Positions 30,537 through 43,250 of a stretch of DNA of 64,000 nt are shown here, piece after piece. The stretch is taken from positions 15,681,498 to 15,745,497 of the forward strand of contig OZ037767.1 of the NCBI GenBank assembly GCA_964035545.1, in the 5' to 3' direction. Below the pieces are notes generated by a model. The model did not search any database. It was not told the origin of the DNA and worked only from the letters and a program-made list of their open reading frames with translations. The position numbers and the translations under genes are program-made. Origin of the DNA: Bugula neritina (lineage: Eukaryota; Bryozoa; Gymnolaemata; Cheilostomatida; Bugulidae). The first letter of the stretch is position 1. The number at the start of each line of letters is the position of its first letter.

Positions 30537-33500
30537 ATGAATCAGAATGAAGTGCTAAAGTTCAGTCAAATACTCACTAGTATTAGAGATAGAGATGATG
30601 AGGGGAATATTCTGACTGAGCTGAAGAAGTGCCTTTCTTTCATATCATTAGAAGAGAGATATAGACTATTGTGTGAGGAATATAGAACAATACACTGGGC
30701 AGCTGAGAAAGGGTATACTGACACCATCAAATGTCTACTAGATGATGTATCAGTAGAACAGAAGGTAGAGCTACTCATGATACAGAACGGTGGAGATGAG
30801 ACAGCTATACACTGTTCAGCAAAGAGAGGACATACTGACATCATCAAATATCTACTAGATGGTGTATCAGCAGAACAGAAGGTAGAGCTACTCATGATAC
30901 AGAACAGTGAGGATGAGACAGCTATACACAGTGCAGCATGCAAAAGACATACTGACATCATCAAATGTCTACTAGATGGTGTATCAGTAGAACAGAAGGT
31001 AGAGCTACTCATGATACCTAATGGTAATGGGTGGACAGTTATAGAAATTGTAATAGGCAATGGGCATACTGACACCACCAAATGTCTACTAGATGGTATA
31101 TCAGTAGAACAGAAAGTAGAGTTACTCAAGGCAACTGAGTGTTATGCTATACACTCTGCAGCATACAGAGGACATACTGACATCATCAAATGTCTACTAG
31201 ATGGTGTATCAGTAGAACAGAAAGTAGAGCTACTCAAGATACAAGACGTGGGGGATGATAAGACAGCTATACACATTGCAGCATGCGGAGGACATACTGA
31301 CATCATCAAATGTCTACTAGATGGTGTATCAGTAGAACAGAAAGTAGAGCTACTCAAGATACAGAATGATGATAAGACAGCTATACACATTGCAGCATGC
31401 GGAGGACATACTGACATCATCAAATGTCTACTAGATGGTGTATCAGTAGAACAGAAGGTAGAGCTACTCATGATACCTAATGGTGATGGGTGTACAGTCA
31501 TAGAAATTGTAACAGATAATGGGCATACTGACACCATCAAATGTCTACTAGATGGTATATCAGTAGAACAGAAGGTAGAGTTACTCAAGGCAACTGAGTC
31601 TTATGCTATACACTTTGCAGCATACAGAGGACATACTGACATCATCAAATGTCTACTAGATGGTGTATCAGTAGAACAGAAGGTAGACCTACTCAAGATA
31701 CAAAACTGGGATGATAAGACAGCTATACACATTGCAGCATGCGGAGGACATACTGACATCATCAAATGTCTACTAGATGGTGTATCAGTAGAACAGAAGG
31801 TGGAGCTACTCATGATACTTAATGGTGATGGGTGGACAGTTATAGAAATTGTAATAGGCAATGGGCATACTGACACCACCAAATGTCTACTAGATGGTAT
31901 ATCAGTAGAACAGAAAGTAGAGTTACTCAAGGCAACTGAGTGTTGTGCTATACACTCTGCAGCATACGGAGGACATACTGACTTCATCAAATATCTACTA
32001 GATGGTGTATCAGTAGAACAGAAGGTTGACCTACTCAAGATACAAGACTTGTGGGATGATAAGACAGCTATACACAATGCAGCATGCGAAGGACATACTG
32101 ACATCATCAAATGTCTACTAGATGGTATATCAGTAGAACAGAAGGTAGAGCTACTCAAGATACAAAGCTCGGATGATAAGACAGCTATACACATTGCAGC
32201 AAAGAGAGGTCATACTGACACCATCAAATATCTACTAGATGGTGTATCAGTAGAACAGAAGGTAGAGCTGCTCAAGATACAGAATAGAGATGGTAATACA
32301 GTGATACAGGAAGCAGCTAAGACTAACCAAACACAGATTCTCACTCTTTTGATGAGTCAGCTGACAACAGAGCAGCAGCTAAAACTTTTTAATTTATCAA
32401 ACCATGAAGAACGAACATCTTTAGATGTTGGTGTAAATAATGAAATATTTGGACTCCAGAGAATTGCCTCTATAACGGAACAAAGAGATGATGCAACAAA
32501 CCAAGTTCCAGGTAAAATGACCAATTTCTAAACAGACTATTTTAATTAAGGTCAACTAATCTTAAAACAACATAACTGTGATATGTTAGCAGTACGAAGG
32601 AATATCATGCAATAATGAAAAGTAAATTCTAAAGTTTCAAAAGTCATGTTTATATTCTCCATCTATGATTCAGAGAACCTACTGTTTAGCCTCGGGTGAC
32701 AATTAGCGAATGAATGCCCTGGAAACCTTTAAAATACTACATAAATGTTTTCAATGACCAAAAAGCATAATTAAATAAAGACAGAAATTTGTTCATTATG
32801 CTTTGTCACAGGTAACAATAGATTGATCATTTTTTGAACTAAACACACAGGTCAATAAAAGAGTGCAATTTAATTATTTTTAAAACAAATACAGATGCGT
32901 TTTTGAAATTTAGCATTGCCAACTTTGGAATTTTGTAAATGATGAAAAATGCAAAAAAAGTGAAATTAGTATTTCATAATAAATAGGGGTGACTGGGGGG
33001 GGGGGGAGGGGACACAACGGGCTTCTTTTTAAGTTTTTTGCTCATTAGTCTGTCTTTTAAGTTACTAGTTCAATAATCTCTAGTCCAAATGCTACACCAG
33101 TTGTCTATTATAGGTATCAGTTGGTTGTTTTTATCTCTTTCACAACTTTTAGAATAATGAAATTTTCATGAGGAGAGAAATGGCCCATGGTGCCCCAATT
33201 CTAGTCATTATTGCAATACCTTTTTATTAAAAAAAATCACGATTCTAAGTCAATATTATGTTCTCTCACAATTTGACTGGTTTTTTTGTGCCCCTATATG
33301 ACCTTTGTGCACCCATTACCCCATACTAAAAAGTTGCTAATTTGACAAATTTTAAAAAATAAATTATATTATAATTATTCACCCCACAAACTGAAACATT
33401 TAATTGTATGTAACATTTTGCTGTAATTAATCCTTGTACTCATATTATTTAAGTGCCTATAACAATCATCTATAAATTTAAAAGCCCAACATAGCCCGTT

Positions 33501-36500
33501 CACATATTTTATATTATACACGTTTAACATTTTTTTAAACGCAGATTTCTGGAAAGAGCAGACACATCACCATCCTTTGCACAGTGGTGAGTTTCCACAT
33601 TCATCACCAGGTTTGCCACATCAACCAACATCTACACAGCACTGGCTGCAACCAACACACCTAAGACAACCATCTTATCTACAAACGGCGCCACAGTTGA
33701 TCCATCTTCAGCCACCTTGGTTTCAACTCCCTTCACAACACATGCATGCTGAGCCACTGAACAATACTGATGGTTCTTTTTCTATGCCGTACCTACCCAC
33801 ACCATCAAAACCACAGTGGTGTCCTAAATCAGAGAATTTCACAACCAGCTTACCATCTCAGCCTCTTCAATTGAATGCCCCATCTTTCAACCATTCAAAG
33901 GACTGGTCTCTATTCAACCCTCCATCTTTTAACATGCCATCTACAAACCCTTCTCATTTGAATGGTGACAGCAACATCCACAGAGAAGCAGACACTCAGT
34001 TCAAACAGCCACCACATTCAATCTCCAACTTTTCTAACAATGCTCCACCAGAAGTACAAATGCAGAAAAAAAGTTTTAGAAGCAGGGAAATAGAAAATGA
34101 ACACAAATCCGATTTGAAATTGAAAAGTAACACAAATTCTCCTGTTATTGACGTTGCACAAGAAAGCAATTCGTTTATTCAAGTTTTTGACTTGAAAAAG
34201 CAAACAAACAAAGTTTCACACAACAAAAGACCTGCAGAAACAGCTATGACAGTTTTACCCCCAAATAAATATCAAAGGACTGCATGTAAGTTATATAAGT
34301 TGGTAGTCTGCTAGTCTTTGCTGATTCTTGCAGCTTACTATAAAAATTTATTTGTCCTAAATGTTGAAAATTATAAAATAGTTAGTGAGTTGTTAAACAA
34401 ATGATAATTGACTGCCATATTTTAAGGTTTTTTACTAAATAAATTATTTTTATGAATCAATGTCCTCAACATTTATTATAGCTAAAATATTATTTGTATT
34501 ATCTTTACAGTTGAAGCACCAACTCAGTCGACTACTCTCTCACATGATTTAACGTCAGATACGGGATCATCACAACTGAGTCACTTAAACACTGTGGCAC
34601 CACACCAAGCTTTTTCAGGTCTTGAAGCGCCGCATGAACATGTGTCAGCAGAAAACACAATGGAGAACATGGCGCAGTCAACTGAGGTTCCTTCTTTGAT
34701 AGATGCCGCGGTTGCAGCACCACATCAAGATATACCTGCTTATACTGTAGCGGTACACCAAGCAGTTTCACTTCCTACTAGATCAGATGGGCCATTCAAG
34801 AGTAAGTTAATTGCGTATTTGCCTCGAAGCCTACATATTTGTTACATTGATGATGTGTAATTACACTAAGATTAAAGTTGGCTTTGTGATCATGTGACGG
34901 GTTTTTCATGCAGGTAAAGTGAAAAACTGTAAAGTAACTGTAAAAGTTCAGGGAGAGAACACAGTCTACTCATTTGAAGATCACATGACTATTGGAGATC
35001 TCAGGCGTTGCATAAAGGAAGACTGTGAAACTGGTGTATTGTGTCGTGTAGTTGATGAAGGTAATGTGCATATGTGTGATGGTATAGTAAAAAGATGAAA
35101 ATAAATAGCTTCATATTAAAAGAAATATAGTTAGATTTTAGACTTTTGAATTAAAAATATTTTATTATAATCTTCTAATAAACTAGCCTAGAAACTTAAT
35201 TAAAAATTGAAATACTGTAAAATAGTTTTGCTCCCACTGAGATTCAACCCGAGAACTCCAGCTTGCAAGCAGGCGTGCAACCACTATACACCACAGAGGG
35301 CCCTGAGTAAACTAGAGCGCTACTTCCCACTTTGTTCTCAAAAACTCCACTGGCCCTTCTTCTACACCTTCAGTCTTCAATTGCTCCTTTGGCTTTTTAA
35401 CTCCCTCGGAGTGCTACTATACTACAAAAAAGGCCGAAATCGCTTATAAAACTTTTGCCCTCAGTGGGATTCAAACCTGAGACATCCAATTTACAAGCAG
35501 ACTGTTACCATTACATCACAGGGGACTACTGGGTAAACCCAACACTGCAAATACTGCATAGTATCCGTGCTCAATATTTTAATATATATGGCTAAATCTC
35601 AATATCACCATATTATTCTGCTGTTGCATTACTCATTATTGTTTCATAACGTGTAAAAGTAAATAAATGAAGATCTTCAGTAGGTAATCCTTTGTTTGAA
35701 AGCTTTATATCATTTTAGATAAATCAAGATGCTCTGACTCTCTCAGACTTGGATTAGTAGATGTGCCATTCTCAATATTTGTTGAGAACCAAGAAACACT
35801 GGTTACAGGTTTGTTGATATAAATTATAAATTACAGTAATCATGAATAAAAATGTAACATTCTATTCACATTTTATTTTAACATGTGTTTATAAAGTTTC
35901 CTATATACCTCAAGGCTACCCATTACGATAGCATGCATGACTTTTGTGTATTTTGTAGAACGAGTCAGTGACAAGCAGGCTGGCCAAGATTTGTCAGCTC
36001 CTAATGCTGCAACAAGTTTTCAATATGGTATGACAACTCTTACTATATATAATGAGATAAGACAACCCTTACTATATATATATAATGAGCAAAGACAACT
36101 CTTACTATATATAATAAGATAGGACAACTCTTACTATATATAATAAGATAAGACAACTCTTACTATATATAATGAGATAAGACAACCCTTACTATATATA
36201 ATGAGATAAGACAAATCTTACTATATATAATAAGATAAGATAACTCTTACTATATATAATGAGATAAGACAACTCTTACTATATATAATGAGATGAGACA
36301 ACTCTTACTATATATAATGAAATAAGACAACTCTTACTATATATAATGAGATAAGACAACTCTTACTATATATAAGATGAAGAGGCAATTGTAGAGTTTG
36401 ATATATATGAACAGCTGTTATATTACACTCAGTAATATCTCCTATAGCTGAGATATAATACTAATACTTATATCTTCTCATAGCTTAATATGTAAATATT

Positions 36501-37399
36501 TTACCCTGTGTTCCTTGCAGTACAAACACCTGAACAGGCTATACAGTTGATGGAATACGTACATAACCAACTGGCTAGTAAAAGAGCCAAAACTATTAAT
36601 GATGCTCTTAAACCAACAGGGAAATGTCGTAAAACTATTGACAGATTCAGATACATCTACTACCTGAGTGTACTAGATAAAGATAAACTAGATGAGGTAG
36701 ACTTTTAACTTACATATCTTAGTGAGATAATAATAAAAGCAACATTCGTACTTTTGTTTATAGGCATTGATTTTTGTGATTTCTAGAAAGAGTATAAACC
36801 TAACATCTAAAGTTGTGCTGTTATAATGCCACAAAAATCTTCTATAAACAAAAAGTATTGTATTGAAAACTATGCAACTATCAGCATTAGGTTGACACCA
36901 CCTCACGGTGTTTATTTTGAACAGGCTCATATTTTGTGTCATGTTAAAAAGTTGAGTTGTATTAAGATATAAACATCTTCTTGTAATTGAAGTTTATAGC
37001 GTTATACATTTTTATATATAACATAGTATACAAAGTATAGAAACATGCAGAAATAATTTAATTTTTTTTGCCGAGTTTTTAAAAACTATAGCATAGAAAG
37101 CGTTTTTGCCAGTTGCTTAATAATTATGTTTCATTGAAGCCACAAAACAAGTGATAGTATTACAATCTTATATTATTTTTTCTATTATGATATATAAACA
37201 TTGGTACTATAATGCATTTTTATTTAAACTTCCCCCATAATATAAATTTCAGATAATTGGACAATGGATGGACAATGCAAAGAAAGGAGGCTTGTCTGCG
37301 CTTGGCGATTTATGTGAAGCAGTCACTGATGGGTCAAAAGTGAAAGAAGCAGCAAATGATGGAAAGCTTACCATTTTTGGAATGAAGAAAAACAAGTGA
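30537..37399 (+). CDS. Ankyrin-repeat protein with C-terminal ubiquitin-like and helical regions, eight exons
   Basis: The model joins 30537-32511, 33545-34285, 34511-34801, 34914-35060, 35719-35808, 35959-36027, 36521-36696 and 37253-37399, and reads through as 1211 residues. All junctions are GT/AG. Introns 1-6 are phase 1 and the last is phase 0. Residues 1-50 precede about 15 ankyrin units. Exons 2-3 encode a low-complexity Pro/His/Gln/Ser linker with a basic patch. Exons 4-5 (KVTVKV..., TIGDLRRCI, GLVDVPFSIFVE) look like a beta-grasp ubiquitin-like fold; exons 7-8 encode a charged helical region ending LTIFGMKKNK. I do not recognise the full architecture. Ankyrin arrays bind proteins, and a scaffold or innate-immune role is a guess. 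A possible AATAAA is at about 38106. Confidence 0.82.
30687..32410 (+). repeat. Tandem ankyrin array with higher-order repeats
   Basis: About 15 units of 35-40 codons share the core HTDIIKCLLDGVSVEQKVELL and are very similar at DNA level. Unit types recur in order: TAIHxAAC, TVIEIV, YAIHxAAY, TAIHIAAC. The order appears three times (from about 30919, 31376 and 31720), with 4, 3 and 4 units. The last units are diverged. This points to recent block duplication. Confidence 0.9.
32512..33544 (+). other. Ankyrin gene intron 1
   Basis: A 1033-base intron with a G-run (32995-33010) and otherwise unremarkable AT-rich sequence. No nested gene is seen. Confidence 0.6.
35226..35535 (-). repeat. Two tRNA-like SINE heads in ankyrin intron 4
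   Basis: On the minus strand two segments (35305-35226 and 35535-35455) carry A-box-like TGGTGTATAGTGG or TGATGTAATGG and B-box-like GGGTTGAATCTC or GGTTTGAATCCC, about 40 bases apart. They are similar to each other and about 230 bp apart, suggesting two tRNA-derived SINEs or one dimeric SINE. No acceptor stem supports a real tRNA. Confidence 0.55.
36028..36376 (+). repeat. 29-bp minisatellite in ankyrin intron 6
   Basis: About 12 copies of a unit close to GACAACTCTTACTATATATA plus AATGAGATAA. The first copy overlaps the splice donor of exon 6 (GTATGACAACTC), so the array begins exactly at the exon end. Confidence 0.9.
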
Positions 37400-38610
37400 A
37401 TAATTCTTCAACATGTCTTTACCTCACCTACGTTGACATTCTAACTGGTTGTATATGCTGCATGTACTATTAGCTTTAAGACGTTATGATCAAGTAAACT
37501 ATAACTGGTAATAGATTCTATTCATGCAGCCATGTACTATCATGATATAGCAAGGAAATATTATACTTTGTAATAGTTTTGTGCTGTATTTTGATAAACT
37601 TTTTTAGACTTTATTATTGTTTAGTTTTTACCTGATTTGGTTGATTATATATTATATTACTTTATATTATATATTATTAGTTTTTATTGTTTTATAAAAG
37701 TTGATACAGCATATCATTATTATATACAGTGTTTGTTTTTGCCATACAATTATCAAAGAAAGCATTTTGAATTACATAACGAATAGAAATATTATTATGT
37801 GTAACAATTAGGCTGTTATATGTTATAGAGCTTGATTGATTTATGAATATATTACATGCATTAGTTTTATTCTAAAATAGTTTTTACAGCCCACAATAAC
37901 AATATTTCTTACTATATAGCCTATATATCAATTATTATATTATACTATAATTCTGTTACTGCTTCACTACATTACTTCATCATATTTTTAAATTTTGCCT
38001 TATACATATTATTTGTTATCTTGCATGCATGGGTTTCAGTGATAAATTTACTACTTAGCATCTAAATATATATTATATAGAATGCGTTAAAGCTATACAA
38101 ATATCAAATAAAGCTGAGTGTAAAAAAGTTCACTATTTTGGTGCCTTAACGTTTTTCACTTAGTAATAATACAGTCAGAGATACCAATCACAGTTTATGC
38201 TGTCACATGTTACTAGAAGGACTTATGATTATCCTTTATAACATATTGGATGCTTCTTTGATGTTTTAAACTGACGAAATAATATAAAAAGTTAGTCAAG
38301 AAAATTGAATGTTATCTTAGCGAATATTTGATTGGCTGATTTAGTAAAACACAGGCATGGCTGTTGTTTATATTAAAAACGTAGTCATTGACTTTTTATT
38401 GGCTGATCAGACAAATAATATGTATTTGCAGTCAATAAGTGAAATTATCACTGGGATATTATGAACATCTAGAGTTTTCTACTTCTGCCCATTTCATATA
38501 ATATAGGTTTCTGTTGTGTTCTTTCAATTACCTTAATTGATTATGGTGTCCTTTTTTGATTAAAATGGTATATCTACTTATATTTTGAGATAAAATACAT
38601 TGTAGAATCG
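37400..38610. other. Ankyrin 3' flank
   Basis: AT-rich, non-coding. A polyadenylation signal AATAAA occurs near 38106. No other gene or repeat was recognised before the el3 LTR. Confidence 0.5.
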
Positions 38611-38614
38611 ATAT

Positions 38615-38960
38615 TGTAATGGGATTACGTAGCATAATAATGGGGTCGTCCCCTCCTGTGTGGAATACTTATAACTATGTTCTACTATCCAATCAGAGGG
38701 ACCGGAAGGCAAGGTTCCGGTCAAGTGACTGTGCGCGGGTTAGCTAGCAGAAACCATGTGTTGTTGAGAGCAGGGGCTCGTGGTAGTAACATGTGTTTAT
38801 AATTGATTGATGTATTGTGGTATTTTGATGTAATGTTATAATTATTATTATCGAGTTAAATAAAGGTTATCGTACGCAAGCTCTACTAGTGATTGCTAGT
38901 TAAATTGAAACTAAATACGCAGGCAATCCACGCTTGATAATTGTGCTAAAACTCACAACA
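38615..38960 (+). repeat. el3 5' LTR
   Basis: It starts TGTAATGGGATT and ends TCACAACA, 346 bp, with AATAAAGG near 38870. It is paired with 43464-43808. Confidence 0.93.
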
Positions 38961-38961
38961 G

Positions 38962-38980
38962 TGTTGGCAGCGGTGGGATT
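38962..38980 (+). other. el3 primer binding site
   Basis: TGTTGGCAGCGGTGGGATT matches the tRNA-Leu-type PBS of el2 with one mismatch at the third base. Confidence 0.75.
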
Positions 38981-38994
38981 TCGCGTATATCAAG

Positions 38995-39799
38995 ATGACA
39001 GATAGAGGCACAGAGCTACCCATTTGGAGGAATGAAGGTGAGGAAGATAACGTTGCTATACCTATAGAACCAGAAGTGAGGGTGCATAGGGAATGTTATG
39101 AGGAGAAGTACCGGCTGAGGGTGCCCACCTTCTCAGGTGAGGAGCCGGTGGAGCAATTCGTTCAAGAATTCCAAGATGTAATGGAGGTTGCACAGTGGCC
39201 ACCCAGAATAGCATTGCTCAAGCTCAGGATGGCACTGTCAGACAAGGCCAAGCCATACGGAGTGGGACCAGACATTGACGGAATCTTTGCTTCCCTGCGG
39301 GCCCGTTTTGGTATCTCCGCTGTAGATGCCCGGGCCCGTCTCCCGTCTCCGCAAGCAAACCGTGAGAGGTACACTTATGATGCCTTCGTGCAATCCATCA
39401 ACGACTTGGGACTCCATCACCAACTCCTGGCGAGGGGAGTCACCACGGTCGAAGGTGCGCTTGCAGAAGGGGAGGCTTACCTTCTGGCCAGTCAGCTGCT
39501 CCTACCGCTTCTACCGCGGATAACCCAGCGGTGGCCATGGTGACGCAGATGACGGTGGCATCGAAGGTCGCACAAATGACCGACATGCTAGCCGAACTGG
39601 TTTGCGCCTTGGCCCCTCTCAGCCAGCTAGACACCACCCGTGAGCTTGACGGGCCACCGGTGCAGTCGCCTAGTAGAGGACACCCCTCCTGCTAGGAGTG
39701 CGGAAAACCAGGACACTTCCAGAAACACTGTCCCCAACTTCAACCAGGGTTAAACTACGACAGCCCGCGGATGCTCCCACATCCGGCAAGCCGCCGATA
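38995..39799 (+). pseudogene. el3 gag relic
   Basis: Starts at ATG 38995 and is open to 39543 (182 residues). It aligns with el2 gag (VEQFVQEFQDVMEVAQ, KAKPYGVGPDIDGIFASL) but lacks about 28 residues after DARARL and stops early. Remnants continue to a zinc knuckle near 39691-39735 in which a TAG interrupts the CX2C. The donor-like AAG/GTGAGG at 39037/39038 is again 43 bases from the ATG. Confidence 0.85.
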
Positions 39800-40770
39800 A
39801 AATCCCAAGGGAGGACACAGTGGCGTCCGCCACGCCGGACACCCGTCTGGGACCTCGCGGAATGGCCACCAGGACGGCAAGCAGGCTGTACAAGCCGCTT
39901 GCCGACTGTGTTCTCAATGCCACCCCGCAACAGGTTCGACAAACGACGGATCGCAGAGTCTGCGAGGGAAAGGGCTCAAACGCCGCAAGGCGTGGCGCCA
40001 CCCCCTCTACAGCTGGTCTCCAGTCGTCGTCAAGAACCTAACCCCTCCGCCAGGGCGAGGGGGATGAGGTCACCCAAGATACCACTACACCCCCACGAGA
40101 GCAGCCTGTTTTTACCAAGACAGATAGCTGGCAAGCCTGCCAAATTCCTGTTAGACGCGGGCTGCACCACCAACCTCCTGGGTCGTTGATTCTTCGACAC
40201 AATCAGTGCTCAGATCCGAAGCAGGTTGGGACCGTATGAAGGCGATCATGGCACCCTGGCAGACGGGTCGGGCATCCCCTTCTACGGTATCATTGAACTC
40301 CCTGGGAGCGTCTGTGACCAGACCATCCAGGAGAGGTTCAGAGTCGGACAACTCCAGGAGGACGCCATCCTTGAGATGCCATTCTTACAACGACACGGGT
40401 GTCGCATCGATTTTGGCAAATCTGCGATGTTTATGGGCGGCCGGGACCCGCCTGTGTCGATAAGTTTGGCCATCCCCTAACAGGAGGAGAGCCGATAGTA
40501 CGTACCTGTACTATGCCCGGGCACTCCCGGGACACCGTCCACCGCCAGGTAGACGGTGGCCGTACCTCCAGGCCGGGAGCTGTAGAGAGCGCGCACCCGA
40601 ACGTCCCACCTGTCCGCAGCTCTAACCAGCTGACACGGAGAGGAAAGACCTCGGTGCCATGCCTCCACTCCCCCTCGGAGACAGTGAGTCTACCACCCAC
40701 CTCTCCACCAAGCTGTACTACTTCTGTTCAAGAAGATAACAGCCGGGCATCGCGAGAAACCACGACTTGA
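39800..40770 (+). pseudogene. el3 protease relic
   Basis: It contains a protease active-site region (FLLDAGCTTNLLGR, Ser to Ala beside the catalytic Asp) near 40144-40185, followed by a stop. A segment matching el2 (EDAILEMPFLQRHGCRIDF) lies near 40360-40420, and sequence matching the connecting region continues to about 40770. Several frameshifts and stops are present. RT and RNase H should follow but are missing. Confidence 0.8.
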
Positions 40771-40929
40771 AGTCCTCTAAAGTGCCCGTCTCCAGAGCGA
40801 AGGACTGCCTCACCCCACGCCCCACACAGCCAGGGGACTCGTGGGAGAGAATCAGACGGTTGTGCAGATAATGAGAAGCGTCAAGAGACGGCCACGTTAC
40901 TACACAAAACCGAGGCTACACCTCACCTT

Positions 40930-42123
40930 GGGGACCCTGACATGCCCCCAGAGGCGGCACAGGACCCCCATGCCGAACCCGTCTCAGCCGCTGGCATCAA
41001 GTAGCCACGACACCTCCAGGAACATATTCCGGGGGTGGTAGCCAACGTCTATCGAATCAAACTGGAAAGGCGACGACCCAGTGACAAACAGCGGAAGCAG
41101 GGCTGCCCCGAGTGACAGCTGTACTGCCGACGTTGGAACGCACTGCGGATCGGGCCGGATGGTCTATTAACCATATCTTTGGCCGCTAACAACAAACAAC
41201 CAGACTAACCAGGAGAAGACCCTCTGTCATGCTGCCATCCGCCGGGAGTTGATAGAAGAGGTATACCAACAGGCTCAAGGGGGAGCCCAACAGGTGCTCA
41301 CCGAACTACAACTCTGGTGGTATTGGCCTAACATGGAGCGTGAAGTACGACGCAGAGTTGGGCAGTGCAGAGTCTGCTGGGCCAGTAAGCATGGCCTCCC
41401 TCCTGACAAGGTGGGGCGGCGAAGGCAAAGTGCAGAAAGACCCGGGCAAACAGAGACTGCTGACCTGGTCGATAAACCGCCCAGGATGCAACCCAAAGCA
41501 GTGGAGAGGCAGGAAAAGCCACACCCGTTCAGGAAAGTGCGCTCACCGCCTTCAGCGTGCAAGCTGCCGCCACCACTTCCTAAGTCAGGAACCGACCTGG
41601 AAGTGCAAAACCTTCTCACGGGAGGGGCTCCGTACGGAAATGCTGGGGAAGCTCCATTTGTCACAAACTGGCTGGAAGCACCACCCGTGAGACGTGACCG
41701 TCCACGGGTGAGTAAACCGCCCTGGCTGAGGACGACACTTCCCCAGGCTCCGTATGGAGATGCTAGGAAAGCTCCATTTGTCACAAACTGGCTGGAAGCA
41801 CCACCCGTGAGACGTGACCGTCCACGGGTGAGTAAACCGCTTTGGTTGGTGATGACACCTCGGAAACGGTGTTCTAGACCAATCTCCGCGTATCTCAAGG
41901 ACTTACCACGTGCCGTTCAGGGCGCGGTCAAACGTCCTACGAGGCGCCGTACGGGAAGAGAGCAAGGCGTGGGAGTTGTGAACACCACGAGAATATCAAC
42001 TTTTGCTTTGGCAGAATCTCAAACGAGATTCATACGCCGGAAGTAATAAGTCCTAGCCACGTTTCACAACCACGCTGCTCGCTCTTTCATCACATTGATA
42101 CAGCTTTGAGTAGACGTACGTAG
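40930..42123 (+). pseudogene. el3 integrase N-terminal relic fused to Pol tail
   Basis: The open frame 41249-42046 begins in the H2C2 zinc domain (WYWPNMEREVRRRVG, CRVCWASKHG). The catalytic core is deleted, and it runs directly into the Pro-rich Pol tail. Upstream, 40930-41240 aligns with the region before the H2C2 domain with stops. The tail's Cys/His block (GSCEHHENINFC) is recognisable in another frame and ends at TAG 42121-42123. Confidence 0.8.
41627..41840 (+). repeat. In-frame 120-bp tandem duplication in the el3 Pol tail
   Basis: Units start at 41627 and 41747, exactly 40 codons apart, and share PFVTNWLEAPPVRRDRP. The second unit lacks the last part. Confidence 0.9.
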
Positions 42124-42152
42124 AAATCATAAACATACCACTCTCATTCACA

Positions 42153-43250
42153 ATGGCTTGCCAAGAATCGAGAGGTAAGTTAATTATGTTTTTGGTACGA
42201 AGGCTAAACTGTATTAATCAGCTTAACTGTAACAGAATAAGCTGGAGACTTGGTAATAATTTTTAGTGGTGGGAATTCACATTGACTCTAAGACTGAGCA
42301 GTCTGTTACAGCAGTGGGTGTTTTCGATCAACTATTCATTAACTGAGCCTCACGAGTGTCTAATTGAGTTAAGTACCCACCAGGCTGTATAGGCCGGTTG
42401 TACTCAGTGTACCCTCTTACACTGTTATACTCTTGCAGATCACACTCGATTGACCAACTCTGGGTCACAAGACCAACACCCCCTCTCCTCCTTGGATAAC
42501 GGACCGGAAATGGACAACGGATTGCCCGCGATACTGCGTCGAAGACACAGATGGGTGCCGCGACGGACGGAGCGGCAAATTTAAGAAGCCTGGGGACCGA
42601 GTAGGTCACAACGCACTTGCCATGTATGTTACGAAGAGCTTCCCTCACACCAAGGACTACGGCTGCATGTGATTGCACACTTCCTACTACGCTTCTGTCC
42701 GTGTGGATTCCACGACGTATACCCATACCCCGTCGTGGCACATATGATGGACTGTTTCACAGGCGAAGGCTATGTAGTGGACGTGGACAATTACGACCAG
42801 TATCTAGAAGCCATTAGACCAGTGATTAAGAAGGCTTTGACCTGAGCCGCATTATCCTTCGGGTTTTATACACTGCTAACAGCCGCCCGCCAGAAATCCC
42901 CTATGGTAAAAACGGTCGCTGCGATCATACCTCGGCCAGACAACACCCCCATGGAAGCATCAGACTCTTTAGAAGAAGTGACGCCAACTCCAACCAGGCC
43001 TAACCGACTAGCAACTGTTGAGGAAAGACTCCTACGACTGCAGGATGAATTCACCCAATTCACCCGGCTTATTCAGCACTTCAATGAGCCTTAGTGAACT
43101 AAAGGGCTCAGTGGGACGCCTTAAGCGTAGATTACATGCACGGCAAGAACGCCACCGGATCCAGTCCCTGCAAAACTAGGAGCTGGAAGTTGACAATTCC
43201 ACCCCGCATATCCCCGGGGTACTACATTGTGATCGTGTAAATGCTTGATC
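42153..43250 (+). pseudogene. el3 ORF3: spliced double zinc-finger ORF, with stops
   Basis: Exon 1 is 42153-42174 (ATG, seven codons, one base), intron 42175-42438 (GTAAGT...TCTTGCAG, 264 bases), exon 2 from 42439. The frame aligns with el2 ORF3: C2H2 finger C-x2-C-x12-H-x3-H from 42618, a second finger C-x-C-x12-H-x3-C to about 42752, GEGYVVD, then LATVEERLLRLQDEFTQ near 43010-43060 and LKGSVGRLKRRL near 43100. Two in-frame stops (near 42580 and 42843) and a frameshift near 43090 disable it. The protein is strongly diverged from el2 except at these motifs, so they are the constrained part. Confidence 0.72.

Noticed and set aside
30566-32194. Three long Ser-rich open frames on the strand opposite the ankyrin array
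   Set aside because: They only mirror the codon use of the tandem repeat and have no start or splice context of their own.
36028-36376. CRISPR array
   Set aside because: The units are directly adjacent with no unique spacers, and lie in an animal gene intron.
38615-38960. el3 LTR as a variant of the el2 LTR
   Set aside because: Beyond terminal TG/CA and general layout the sequences do not align; they are separate families with homologous coding parts.
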